This document shows positions 44,865-53,251 of a stretch of 64,000 nucleotides of DNA, one piece after another. Both the position numbers and the translations under genes were made by a program. A model generated the notes under the pieces. That model did no database searches. It was given only the letters and a program-made list of their open reading frames with translations, and had not been told where the DNA came from. The stretch spans positions 1 to 64,000 of the forward strand of contig VGHJ01000001.1 in the NCBI GenBank assembly GCA_016868295.1, in the 5' to 3' direction. Source of the stretch: Betaproteobacteria bacterium (GTDB taxonomy: Bacteria > Pseudomonadota > Gammaproteobacteria > Burkholderiales > Rhodocyclaceae). The first letter of the stretch is position 1. Each line of letters starts with the position of its first letter.

Positions 44865-46385
44865 ATGCTCCTCACCTTCGTCATCCTCTACCTGCTGGTG
44901 TCGATCGGCATCGGCCTCGTCGCCGCCCTGCGCGTGCATGACAGCCGCGACTTCGTCCTGGCCGGCCGCACCCTGCCGCTCTACGTCGTCACCGCCACGG
45001 TGTTCGCCACCTGGTTCGGCTCGGAGACCGTGCTCGGCATCTCCTCGACCTTCCTCAAGGACGGCCTGCGCGGCATCGTCTCCGACCCCTTCGGCTCGAG
45101 CCTGTGCCTGATCTTCGTCGGCCTGTTCTTCGCCGCCAAGCTCTACCGCATGGACCTGCTCACCATCGGCGACTACTACCGGCGCCGCTTCGGTCCGGCG
45201 GTGGAACTGTGCATCAGCCTGGCCATCGTCGTCTCCTACCTCGGCTGGCTCTCGGCGCAGATCGTCGTCATCGGCCTGGTCTTCGAGGTGGTGACGGCCG
45301 GCGCCATCAGCCTCACCTGGGGCATCCTCATCGGCGCCGTGGTGGTGCTGATCTACACCCTGTGGGGCGGCATGTTCTCGGTGGCGTGGACCAACTTCTT
45401 CCAGATGGTGATCATCATCCTGGGCCTGTTCTACATCGCCTGGATCATCGCCGACAAGGCCGGCGGCGTAGGCACGGTGGTCAGCCACGCCCACGCGGCG
45501 GGCAAATTCGAGTTCTGGCCGGCGCCGGAAGCGAAGGACGTGCTGGCCTTCATCGCCGCGGCGGTGACCATGATGTTCGGCTCGATCCCGCAGCAGGACG
45601 TCTTCCAGCGCGTCACCTCGGCGCGCAGCGAGCGCATCGCCGTGGTCGGCTCGGTCGCCGGCGGCACGCTCTACTTCCTCTTCGCCTTCGTGCCGATCTT
45701 CCTCGCCTATTCCGCCTTCCTCATCGACCCGGCCATGGTCGAGCGGCTGATGGAAAAGGACCACCAGCACATCCTGCCGACCCTGGTGATGGAGCACACG
45801 CCGCTGTTCGCCCAGATCATCTTCTTCGGCGCGCTGCTCTCGGCGGTGATGAGCACGGCGAGCGGCACCCTGCTGGCGCCCTCGGTGACGTTCACCGAGA
45901 ACATCCTCAAGCACTTCGTCATCAAGCGCGAGCTGACCGACAGGCAGTTCCTCTGGCTGATGCGCGGCGTCGTGGCGGCCTTCTCCGTCGTCGTCACGCT
46001 GTTCTCGCTGAAGACCGACTCGACCATCTACGAGCTGGTCGTCGGCGCCTACAAGGTGACGCTGGTGGCGGCCTTCGTGCCGCTGGTGGCCGGCCTCTAC
46101 TGGCGCCATGCGACGACGCAGGGGGCACTCGCCGCCATCGTCTTCGGCGTCGGCATCTGGGTGCCCCTGGAAATCTTCGCGCCCGACGGCCTCTGGCCGC
46201 CGCAACTCGCCGGCCTGCTGGGAAGCGTCTTCGGCATGCTGGCCGGCTCGCTCCTGCCGCAGTGGATCGGCCACGCCGGCGTGGCCATGCGCCAGGCGCA
46301 CGAGCATGCCACGCACGCCCATGCGGCGGCAGCGGGCACGCACCACGTGCCGCACGACGGCGAGCACCACCGCAAGCCGCACTGA
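44865..46385 (+). CDS. Sodium:solute symporter (SSS family) with histidine-rich tail
   Basis: A 506-residue transporter with about 13 membrane helices. DSRDFVLAGRTLPLYVVTAT and the conserved TWFGSETVLGISS, GSIPQQDVFQRVTSARSER and LLSAVMSTASGTLLAPSVTF segments place it in the SSS family, in the branch often labelled Na+/proline- or pantothenate-like. The last 30 residues contain about 11 His in HEHATHAHAAAAGTHHVPHD and on. The substrate is unknown; the tail may bind metal. It probably forms a unit with the next gene (12 bp). Confidence 0.88.
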   Translation: MLLTFVILYLLVSIGIGLVAALRVHDSRDFVLAGRTLPLYVVTATVFATWFGSETVLGISSTFLKDGLRGIVSDPFGSSLCLIFVGLFFAAKLYRMDLLTIGDYYRRRFGPAVELCISLAIVVSYLGWLSAQIVVIGLVFEVVTAGAISLTWGILIGAVVVLIYTLWGGMFSVAWTNFFQMVIIILGLFYIAWIIADKAGGVGTVVSHAHAAGKFEFWPAPEAKDVLAFIAAAVTMMFGSIPQQDVFQRVTSARSERIAVVGSVAGGTLYFLFAFVPIFLAYSAFLIDPAMVERLMEKDHQHILPTLVMEHTPLFAQIIFFGALLSAVMSTASGTLLAPSVTFTENILKHFVIKRELTDRQFLWLMRGVVAAFSVVVTLFSLKTDSTIYELVVGAYKVTLVAAFVPLVAGLYWRHATTQGALAAIVFGVGIWVPLEIFAPDGLWPPQLAGLLGSVFGMLAGSLLPQWIGHAGVAMRQAHEHATHAHAAAAGTHHVPHDGEHHRKPH

Positions 46386-46397
46386 CGGAATGGCGTC

Positions 46398-46919
46398 ATG
46401 CCGGCGCCGCTCTGGTTCCGTGCCTTCAAACGCGCCATCTACGCGCTGCTGGCGCTCAATCTGGCGCTCTACGCGCTGTTCGGCTCGGCCAACGAACTGC
46501 TCGATTCGGCCGCCTGGATCGTGCTGCTGGTGCTGTTCGAGATCGAGACGGCGCATGGCGAGCGCCTGACGCCGCGCGGGCGCCTCGGGATCCACCTCGC
46601 CCGCTTCGCCGCCTCGGCCGGCGTGCTGGCGGCGGCCGTGGGCTACGTGCTCGAGCGCGAATGGCTGGACGCCGCCAATACCTGGCTCTGGCTGGCCGTC
46701 GTCGCCCTGCTCGAGATCGAGGTGCGCTTCCCGCTGGCGGTGGAACGGCGCCGGCGCCTGTTCTGGGCCGGCACCGGCACGCTGTATGCCGCGCTCGGCG
46801 CGCTGGTGCTGGCCTGGGCCTGGCGCGGCGACTGGCTCGACGCCTGGGATGCCGCGCTCTGGCTCACCGCCTTCTTCGCCATCGAGCTGAATGTGCTGCA
46901 TCGCAAGAAAAGCTTATAA
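46398..46919 (+). CDS. Uncharacterised small membrane protein
   Basis: A 173-residue protein with four to five hydrophobic segments: AIYALLALNLALYALFG, LDSAAWIVLLVLFEIETAHG, LAAAVGYVLE, LWLAVVALLEIEVRF, and a C-terminal pair. The repeated 'LLEIE' acidic patches inside helices are notable. I do not recognise a named family. It follows the symporter by 12 bp and ends just before the acquired restriction-modification pair. Confidence 0.65.
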   Translation: MPAPLWFRAFKRAIYALLALNLALYALFGSANELLDSAAWIVLLVLFEIETAHGERLTPRGRLGIHLARFAASAGVLAAAVGYVLEREWLDAANTWLWLAVVALLEIEVRFPLAVERRRRLFWAGTGTLYAALGALVLAWAWRGDWLDAWDAALWLTAFFAIELNVLHRKKSL

Positions 46920-46986
46920 ACATCAGGCTCGTTTGGTGAGCCACTGCTAAATGCAAAATTCGGCCCAAACCAACGCCGATGTTGGA

Positions 46987-47015
46987 TTACACACGCGTTC
47001 ACTCTGGCGCATAAT
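46987..47015 (+). promoter_or_regulatory. Predicted promoter of the methyltransferase gene
   Basis: TTACAC, 17 bp, CATAAT (47010-47015). Its start point would fall at or a base or two before the ATG at 47024, implying a leaderless mRNA; no Shine-Dalgarno sequence is present. Confidence 0.5.
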
Positions 47016-47023
47016 ACCGATCC

Positions 47024-47965
47024 ATGAACAGACGCCACGAACTGGTCGATGCCTCCCGCCCAGAGAATTCCCAGGCCGCGCTTCATCAGGGCGACTGCCT
47101 GGAATTTCTGTCCTCGGCACCGGACGGTTTCTTTCAGCTGATTGTCACTTCACCCCCATACAACCTTGGGAAGGCCTATGAGAAGCGCATTCGTCTCGAT
47201 GCCTATCTCGAACAGCAGGAAGCTGTTATTCGCGAGTCGGTGCGGGCGCTTGGCGACAAAGGCAGCATTTGCTGGCAGGTGGGCAACCATGTCGACAAGG
47301 GCGAAATTATTCCGCTAGACACGGTGCTGTACCCGATCTTCAAAAAGCTGGGGCTGAAACTTCGTAACCGCATCGTTTGGCATTTCGAGCACGGCCTGCA
47401 CTGCACGAAAAGGCTTTCCGGACGCTACGAGACGATCCTTTGGTTTACAAAGACGGACGATTACGTTTTCCATCTGGACCCAATCCGTGTTCCACAAAAA
47501 TATCCCGGCAAGAAGCACTTCAAAGGTCCGCGTGCCGGCGAGTTTTCGTGCAATCCTCTTGGAAAGAATCCGGGCGACTTGTGGGTTATTCCAAACGTTA
47601 AGAGCAACCATGTCGAAAAAACAGGGCATCCCTGCCAGTTTCCGGTCGAACTTATCGAGCGGCTCGTCCTCTCGATGACCGATCCGGGAGATTGGGTTTT
47701 CGATCCTTTTGTCGGTACCGGCACGTCGATCGTTGCCGCGCTTAAAAACGGCCGCAACGGTGCAGGCGCCGAGATTTTTCCGGATTACGTCGAAATTGCG
47801 CGCAAGCGCATCGATGACCTGCTCCGCGGCGAACTGAGAACACGCCCGATGACCCGGCCTGTATATGACCCCAAGTCCGCCGGCAACCGCCTGACCGTCG
47901 CGCCTTGGGGCGACAACGTGGTCCAGCAGCGGTTGTTTCAGAACCGCAAGGAATACTCCGCGTGA
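47024..47965 (+). CDS. Type II DNA methyltransferase (BglII-type, beta class)
   Basis: A 313-residue DNA-amino methyltransferase. Motif IV TSPPYNLGK (Ser43) comes before motif I VFDPFVGTGTSI (about residue 229), the order of the beta class; TSPPY favours N4-cytosine methylation. Its partner downstream is a BglII-family endonuclease, so the target is probably AGATCT or RGATCY. Base composition is visibly lower in G+C than the flanks and codon use differs, indicating horizontal acquisition. Confidence 0.92.
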   Translation: MNRRHELVDASRPENSQAALHQGDCLEFLSSAPDGFFQLIVTSPPYNLGKAYEKRIRLDAYLEQQEAVIRESVRALGDKGSICWQVGNHVDKGEIIPLDTVLYPIFKKLGLKLRNRIVWHFEHGLHCTKRLSGRYETILWFTKTDDYVFHLDPIRVPQKYPGKKHFKGPRAGEFSCNPLGKNPGDLWVIPNVKSNHVEKTGHPCQFPVELIERLVLSMTDPGDWVFDPFVGTGTSIVAALKNGRNGAGAEIFPDYVEIARKRIDDLLRGELRTRPMTRPVYDPKSAGNRLTVAPWGDNVVQQRLFQNRKEYSA

Positions 47966-48594
47966 GAATCGTGGAGGCCTATTCCCATCTGAATGGCGAG
48001 GAGTATCTTCTCGTACACCGGCCGGAAATCTACAAGGAAATCAGAGAAGCCATTGCTGCCGTCGATGCCGGTGCGCATCAGACGAAGAAGAGTCGCGAAA
48101 AAACCATGCGCGGCAAGAAGCTGTTCAGTCCGCGGGCACTCAACAAGGCATTCGAGAAACAATTTCAAAACAAGGAATGGCGCGAAAGCAGGTATCGCTA
48201 TTTCGTCACAACGAATCGCAAGCACCTGCAGGAACTACTCGGACTCACGCTCAAAGAACAGAAGCAGTACTTAATATCGCAGGGCATCGCCGACCCGATC
48301 CAATCCTACAAACAAACCGATTTCGTCAAGGATCGGGTTGCGGTCGAAGTGCAGTTCGGTAAGTACGCCTTCGTTGCATTCGATCTCTTCGTCAAGCATT
48401 TGCTGTTCTATAGCGGCGATGTCATCGACGTCGGTGTGGAAATCCTTCCTATGAAGGAAATGTTGCAGGACGCCAATGGCGGACGGCGCATGTCTACGGG
48501 CATCGCCTATTTCGAGGGCGAGGTCTATAACATCCTGCGGCACGGAAGAAACAGTCCGCCGGTGCCGCTACTGATTCTCGGCATTGCTCCATAG
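47962..48594 (+). CDS. BglII-family type II restriction endonuclease
   Basis: A 210-residue protein of the BglII/BstYI family. QTDFVKDRVAVEVQFGKYAF contains the catalytic Asp, and nine residues on the Glu and Gln (EVQ), matching Asp84/Glu93/Gln95 of BglII; DVGVEILPMKEM and YFEGEVYNILRHG are also family-typical. Size is near that of BglII (223). GTG 47962 overlaps the methyltransferase stop by GTGA, so the toxin-like enzyme is translated after its antidote. It cuts DNA at AGATCT- or RGATCY-like sites. Confidence 0.93.
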   Translation: MRIVEAYSHLNGEEYLLVHRPEIYKEIREAIAAVDAGAHQTKKSREKTMRGKKLFSPRALNKAFEKQFQNKEWRESRYRYFVTTNRKHLQELLGLTLKEQKQYLISQGIADPIQSYKQTDFVKDRVAVEVQFGKYAFVAFDLFVKHLLFYSGDVIDVGVEILPMKEMLQDANGGRRMSTGIAYFEGEVYNILRHGRNSPPVPLLILGIAP

Positions 48595-48597
48595 GCC

Positions 48598-49674
48598 TTG
48601 GCAACGGAACGCCCTGCCATCTCCCCGTTGGCAAGTTACCTCGCCGCCGCCTATGCGTTGCTGGTGGTGTATGCCAGCCTGCACCCCTTCGCCGGCTGGC
48701 GCGACAACGGCGTGCCGCCCTTCGCCTTCCTCGAGGCGGCCTGGCCGCGCTACCACACCGGCTTCGACCTCGCCGCCAACGTGCTCGCCTACGTGCCACT
48801 GGGATTTCTTCTGGTGCCCGCCCTGCAGGCGCGCCTCGGCGTCGCCGCGGCCGCCCTGGTGGCGGCGCTGGCCGGCGCCGCGCTCGCCCTCGGCCTGGAG
48901 ACGCTGCAGAACTTCCTGCCCAGCCGCGTGCCCTCCAACATCGACCTCGCCTGCAACGGCATCGGCGCCATGATCGGCGCCGCCGCCGGCATGAACTGGG
49001 GCCGCGAGCTCGTCGACGGCGGGTGCCTGCACCGCCTGCGCATGCGCCTCGTCGCGCCCGGCCACGCCGCGGATTTCGGGCTCGTGCTGCTCGGCCTGTG
49101 GCTGCTCGCCCAGCTCAACCCCGAGCTGCTGCTGTTCGGCACCGGCGACCTGCGCGACCTGCGCGCCCTGCTCGACCTGCCCGCCCTGCCCTACTCGGCG
49201 GAGCGCTTCGCCGTCATCGAGGCCGGCGTGGCGGCCGGCGGCACGCTGGCCGCCGGGCTCGTCTGCTGGTCGCTGCTGCGCCTGCGCAGCCGCGCCCTGC
49301 TCGCCGGGATGCTGCTCGCGCCGCTCGCCATCAAGGCCTTCGCCGACGCCGTGCTGGTGAACGCCGCCCAGTTCGCGCACTGGGTCACGCCGGGCAACGC
49401 GGCCGGGCTGGCGATCGGCTCAGCAGTCCTGCTCGCCGCCACGTATCTGCCGCCGCTGGCCCAGCGCATCGTCGCCGCGCTGGCCCTGCTCTTCGCCACG
49501 GCGCTGGTGAATCTGGCGCCGGAGAATCCCTACCTCACCGCCGCCCTCGCCGTCTGGCAGCAGGGGCACTTCCTCAACTTCAACGGGCTCACCAAGCTGG
49601 TCTCCAGCCTGTGGCCCTTCGCCGCGCTGCCCTACCTGATGCTGCCGCGACCGCGCACGGGAGAGCACGAGTGA
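48598..49674 (+). CDS. VanZ-like family membrane protein
   Basis: A 358-residue protein. The first 130 residues form a VanZ-like domain (YASLHPFAGW, FDLAANVLAYVPLGFLLVP, ETLQNFLPSRVPSNIDLACN); the rest has about seven more helices. TTG 48598 begins three bases after the endonuclease stop and lacks a clear ribosome site, so the original promoter may have been displaced by the acquired module. Function unknown; the N-terminal domain is shared with teicoplanin-resistance VanZ but implies nothing about antibiotics here. Confidence 0.82.
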   Translation: MATERPAISPLASYLAAAYALLVVYASLHPFAGWRDNGVPPFAFLEAAWPRYHTGFDLAANVLAYVPLGFLLVPALQARLGVAAAALVAALAGAALALGLETLQNFLPSRVPSNIDLACNGIGAMIGAAAGMNWGRELVDGGCLHRLRMRLVAPGHAADFGLVLLGLWLLAQLNPELLLFGTGDLRDLRALLDLPALPYSAERFAVIEAGVAAGGTLAAGLVCWSLLRLRSRALLAGMLLAPLAIKAFADAVLVNAAQFAHWVTPGNAAGLAIGSAVLLAATYLPPLAQRIVAALALLFATALVNLAPENPYLTAALAVWQQGHFLNFNGLTKLVSSLWPFAALPYLMLPRPRTGEHE

Positions 49675-50024
49675 ACGACCCGCTAATTGATTTGCGCGAC
49701 CGGCTGCGCGCCTTCGCGCGCGAGCGCGAGTGGGACCGCTACCACACGCCAAAGAACCTGGCGATGGCCTTGATCGTGGAAGCGGCCGAGCTGGCCGAGC
49801 ATTTCCAGTGGCTCACCGCCGAGGAAAGTCAGTCGCTGCGGCACGGCGACAAGCGGGAGGACATCCGCGACGAGCTGGCCGACGTGCTGATCTATCTCAT
49901 CGAACTGGCCGACACGCTGGACATCGACCTCGCCGCCGCCGCGCGCGACAAGATCGGCAAGAACGCGCTGAAGTACCCCGTCGACAAGGCGCGCGGCAAT
50001 GCGAAGAAGTACGACGAACTATGA
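49671..50024 (+). CDS. MazG-like nucleotide pyrophosphohydrolase
   Basis: A 117-residue all-alpha NTP pyrophosphatase: EREWDRYHTPKNLAMALIVE followed by EAAELAEHFQWL and DELADVLIYLIELAD, with the ExxE and ExxD metal sites. It hydrolyses non-canonical nucleoside triphosphates in related proteins (RS21-C6/MazG type). GTG 49671 overlaps the VanZ stop (GTGA). Confidence 0.9.
   Translation: MNDPLIDLRDRLRAFAREREWDRYHTPKNLAMALIVEAAELAEHFQWLTAEESQSLRHGDKREDIRDELADVLIYLIELADTLDIDLAAAARDKIGKNALKYPVDKARGNAKKYDEL
49824..49834 (-). repeat. GACTGACTTTT-type motif, one mismatch
   Basis: Minus strand GACTGACTTTC inside the pyrophosphohydrolase gene, where the plus strand encodes Glu-Ser-Gln-Ser. See findings. 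Confidence 0.5.
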
Positions 50025-50071
50025 CCGAAGGAAATCCAGAGGATAATGACCCAACCCCAAGGAGAGGCGAA

Positions 50072-50383
50072 ATGAGTTTTTTCAAGCACCACGTCTTTTT
50101 CTGCACCAACCAGCGCGCGCCCGGCGAGATGTGCTGCAACAACCACGGCGCCCAGGCCATGCGCGACTACTGCAAGGACAAGGTGAAGAACATGGGCGAC
50201 AAGATCGCCGGCAAGGTGCGCGTGAACAGCGCCGGCTGCCTCGACCGCTGCGACAAGGGCCCGGTGGTGGTCGTCTACCCCGAGGCAGTCTGGTACACCT
50301 ACGTCGACCAGGAGGACATCGACGAGATCGTCGAGTCGCACCTCGCCCGGGGCAAGGTCGTCGAGCGGCTGAAAATCGACTGA
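50072..50383 (+). CDS. Thioredoxin-like [2Fe-2S] ferredoxin
   Basis: A 103-residue protein starting MSFFKHHVFFCTNQRAPGEM with cysteines in a C...CC...C...C...C pattern (SAGCLDRCDKGPVVVVYPEA), typical of (2Fe-2S) ferredoxin-domain, thioredoxin-fold proteins. AAGGAGAGG precedes ATG 50072. It is followed immediately by an alpha/beta hydrolase, an association seen in betaproteobacteria; the electron partner is unknown. Confidence 0.87.
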   Translation: MSFFKHHVFFCTNQRAPGEMCCNNHGAQAMRDYCKDKVKNMGDKIAGKVRVNSAGCLDRCDKGPVVVVYPEAVWYTYVDQEDIDEIVESHLARGKVVERLKID

Positions 50384-51008
50384 TGTCGAAACACGAGCGC
50401 GTCCTGCTCGACGGACCGGCCGGCACGGTTGAGGTCTTCGTCGAGGCGCATGATTCGCCCACGGGTATCGCCCTCATCGCCCATCCCCATCCGCTCTACG
50501 GCGGCAGCGCCGACAACAAGGTGGTGACGACGCTGGCGAAAGCCTTCCGCGAGCTCGGCTGCGCCACGCTGCGGCCGAATTTCCGCGGCGTCGGCGCCTC
50601 GGCCGGCGATCACGACCACGGCGTCGCCGAGACCGGCGACCTCGCCGCCGTGCACGCCTACGCCCGCGGTCGCTTCGGCGCGGCGCTGCCCTTCCATCTC
50701 GGCGGCTTCTCCTTCGGCGCCTACGTCGTCACGCGGCTGGCGAAGCAGTTGGCCGAATCCGGCGACCCGGCGCGGCGCCTGGTGCTGGTCGGCACCGCGG
50801 CCGGCTTCGTCGAGGGCGCGCGCAGCTACGTCACCGAGGCGGTGGCGCCCGACACGATCGTTATCCACGGCGACCGCGACGAGACGGTGCCGCTCGCCAA
50901 CGTGCTGGCCTGGGCCGAGCCGCTCGATCTCGCTGTCAGCGTGGTGCCCGGCGCCGACCACTTCTTCCACCGCAAGCTGCATCTCATCCGGCGCATCATC
51001 GAATCTCA

Positions 51009-51021
<13 letters not shown>
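50383..51021 (+). CDS. Alpha/beta hydrolase
   Basis: A 212-residue hydrolase of the dienelactone/CocE-like small type. [15 protein letters not shown] forms the oxyanion region, [17 protein letters not shown] carries the Gly-x-Ser-x-Gly nucleophile, HGDRDETVP the Asp and [10 protein letters not shown] the His. Its 3' end overlaps the ABC ATPase gene by 13 bp. Substrate unknown. Confidence 0.88.
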
Positions 51022-52043
<1,022 letters not shown>

Positions 52044-52044
52044 G

Positions 52045-52824
52045 ATGAATCCTTTTCGCCCGCCCTCGCTCAGCTTGCGCTTCATCCCCGTCTGGCGGCG
52101 CAACTTCCTCGTCTGGCGCAAGCTGGCGATCCCCTCCATCCTCGGCAACCTGGCCGACCCGATGATCTACATGCTCGGCTTCGGCTATGGCCTTGGCTCG
52201 CTGCTGCCGGAAGTGGGCGGCCTGCCCTACATCACCTTCATCGCCGCCGGCGCGGTGTGCTTCTCGACCATGAACGCCGCCACCTTCGAGGCGCTCTACT
52301 CGGCCTTCGCGCGCATGCAGGTGCAGAAGACCTGGGACGCCATCCTCAACGCGCCGCTGGCGCTCGACGACGTTCTGCTGGCCGAACTGGTCTGGGCGGC
52401 GGCCAAGGCCGCGCTCTCCGGCGCGGCGATTCTCGCCGTGGCCGCGGCGCTCGGCCTGGTCGCCTCGCCCCTGGCGCTGTGGGTGCTGCCGCTGGTGTTT
52501 CTCGCCGGGCTGACCTTCGCCGCGCTCGGCCTGGTCGTGACTGCGCTGGCGCCGAGCTACGATTTCTTCATGTACTACTTCACGCTCTTCATCACGCCGA
52601 TGGCCCTGCTCTCCGGCGTGTTCTTCCCGGTCGAGCAACTGCCGGCCGCCTTGCGGGCGGTTTCGGCGGTGCTGCCGCTGTCGCATGCGGTGCAAGTCGC
52701 GCGGCCGCTGTTCTCGGGCGAGGTGCCGCAGGCGGCGGCGCTGCACATCGTAGTGCTCGCCGGCTATGCCGTCGCCGCCTTCTGGCTGGCACTCGGCCTC
52801 GCGCGGCGGCGCCTGCTGAAGTAA
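52045..52824 (+). CDS. ABC-2 type transporter permease
   Basis: A 259-residue membrane protein with six helices (GLGSLLPEVGGLPYITFIAA, and FITPMALLSGVFFPVEQLP as the ABC-2 signature region). It is of the NodJ/YadH type and starts one base after the ATPase stop. The pair probably exports a carbohydrate, lipid or drug-like compound; the substrate cannot be deduced. Confidence 0.9.
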   Translation: MNPFRPPSLSLRFIPVWRRNFLVWRKLAIPSILGNLADPMIYMLGFGYGLGSLLPEVGGLPYITFIAAGAVCFSTMNAATFEALYSAFARMQVQKTWDAILNAPLALDDVLLAELVWAAAKAALSGAAILAVAAALGLVASPLALWVLPLVFLAGLTFAALGLVVTALAPSYDFFMYYFTLFITPMALLSGVFFPVEQLPAALRAVSAVLPLSHAVQVARPLFSGEVPQAAALHIVVLAGYAVAAFWLALGLARRRLLK

Positions 52825-52826
52825 GC

Positions 52827-52903
52827 AGTTGTCGGTTGCCAGTTCCCTGTTGCCTGTCGGGCCGCGGGTTTTTCCGGCAACTGGCAACCGGCAACCGGGA
52901 ACT
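52827..52903. repeat. Imperfect inverted repeat of GTTGCC units
   Basis: Two 28-bp arms (52827-52854 and 52876-52903) are reverse complements at 23 of 28 positions around a 21-bp GC-rich loop. Each arm is itself made of short GTTGCC-like units. It lies between the permease gene and cutA and merges into TATAAAAT (52903-52910), a likely -10 only a few bases before the cutA ATG. Confidence 0.7.
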
Positions 52904-52916
52904 ATAAAATGCAGCC

Positions 52917-53237
52917 ATGGACGCCCTGCTCGTCATCACCACCCTGCCCGACGCCGAGACGGCGCGCGCGCTTGCCGCGCAACTCGTCGAACAGCGCCTC
53001 GCCGCCTGCGTCAGCATCCAGTCGCCCTGCCAGTCGGTGTACCGCTGGGAGGGCAGGATCGAGGATGCCGAGGAGGTGCCGCTGCTGATCAAGACCAGCG
53101 CCGCGCGCTATGCCGTGCTGGAGGAGGCGATCCGCGCCTATCATCCCTACGAACTTCCCGAGATCGTGGCAGTCCGAATCGACAGGGGCCTGCCCGGCTA
53201 CCTGGCCTGGGTGGCGGAAGAAACCGCCCCCCAATAA
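52917..53237 (+). CDS. cutA: Divalent-cation tolerance protein CutA
   Basis: A 106-residue protein of the trimeric CutA1 family: LVITTLPDAETARALAAQLV, EQRLAACVSIQ and YRWEGRIEDAEEVPLLIKTS. The usual end (HPYELPEIVAVRIDRGLPGY) is intact. A role in metal tolerance was proposed for E. coli CutA and adjacency to dsbD is common. No ribosome site is evident before ATG 52917. Confidence 0.94.
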   Translation: MDALLVITTLPDAETARALAAQLVEQRLAACVSIQSPCQSVYRWEGRIEDAEEVPLLIKTSAARYAVLEEAIRAYHPYELPEIVAVRIDRGLPGYLAWVAEETAPQ

Positions 53238-53251
53238 CGTCTACCCTACAC

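Noticed and set aside
44622-46901. Long minus-strand open frame over the symporter gene
   Set aside because: Antisense shadow of a well-supported transporter; translation is low-complexity His/Arg/Gly.
48598-49674. Glycopeptide-resistance function for the VanZ-like protein
   Set aside because: VanZ-like domains are widespread in Gram-negative membrane proteins; no van genes are present.
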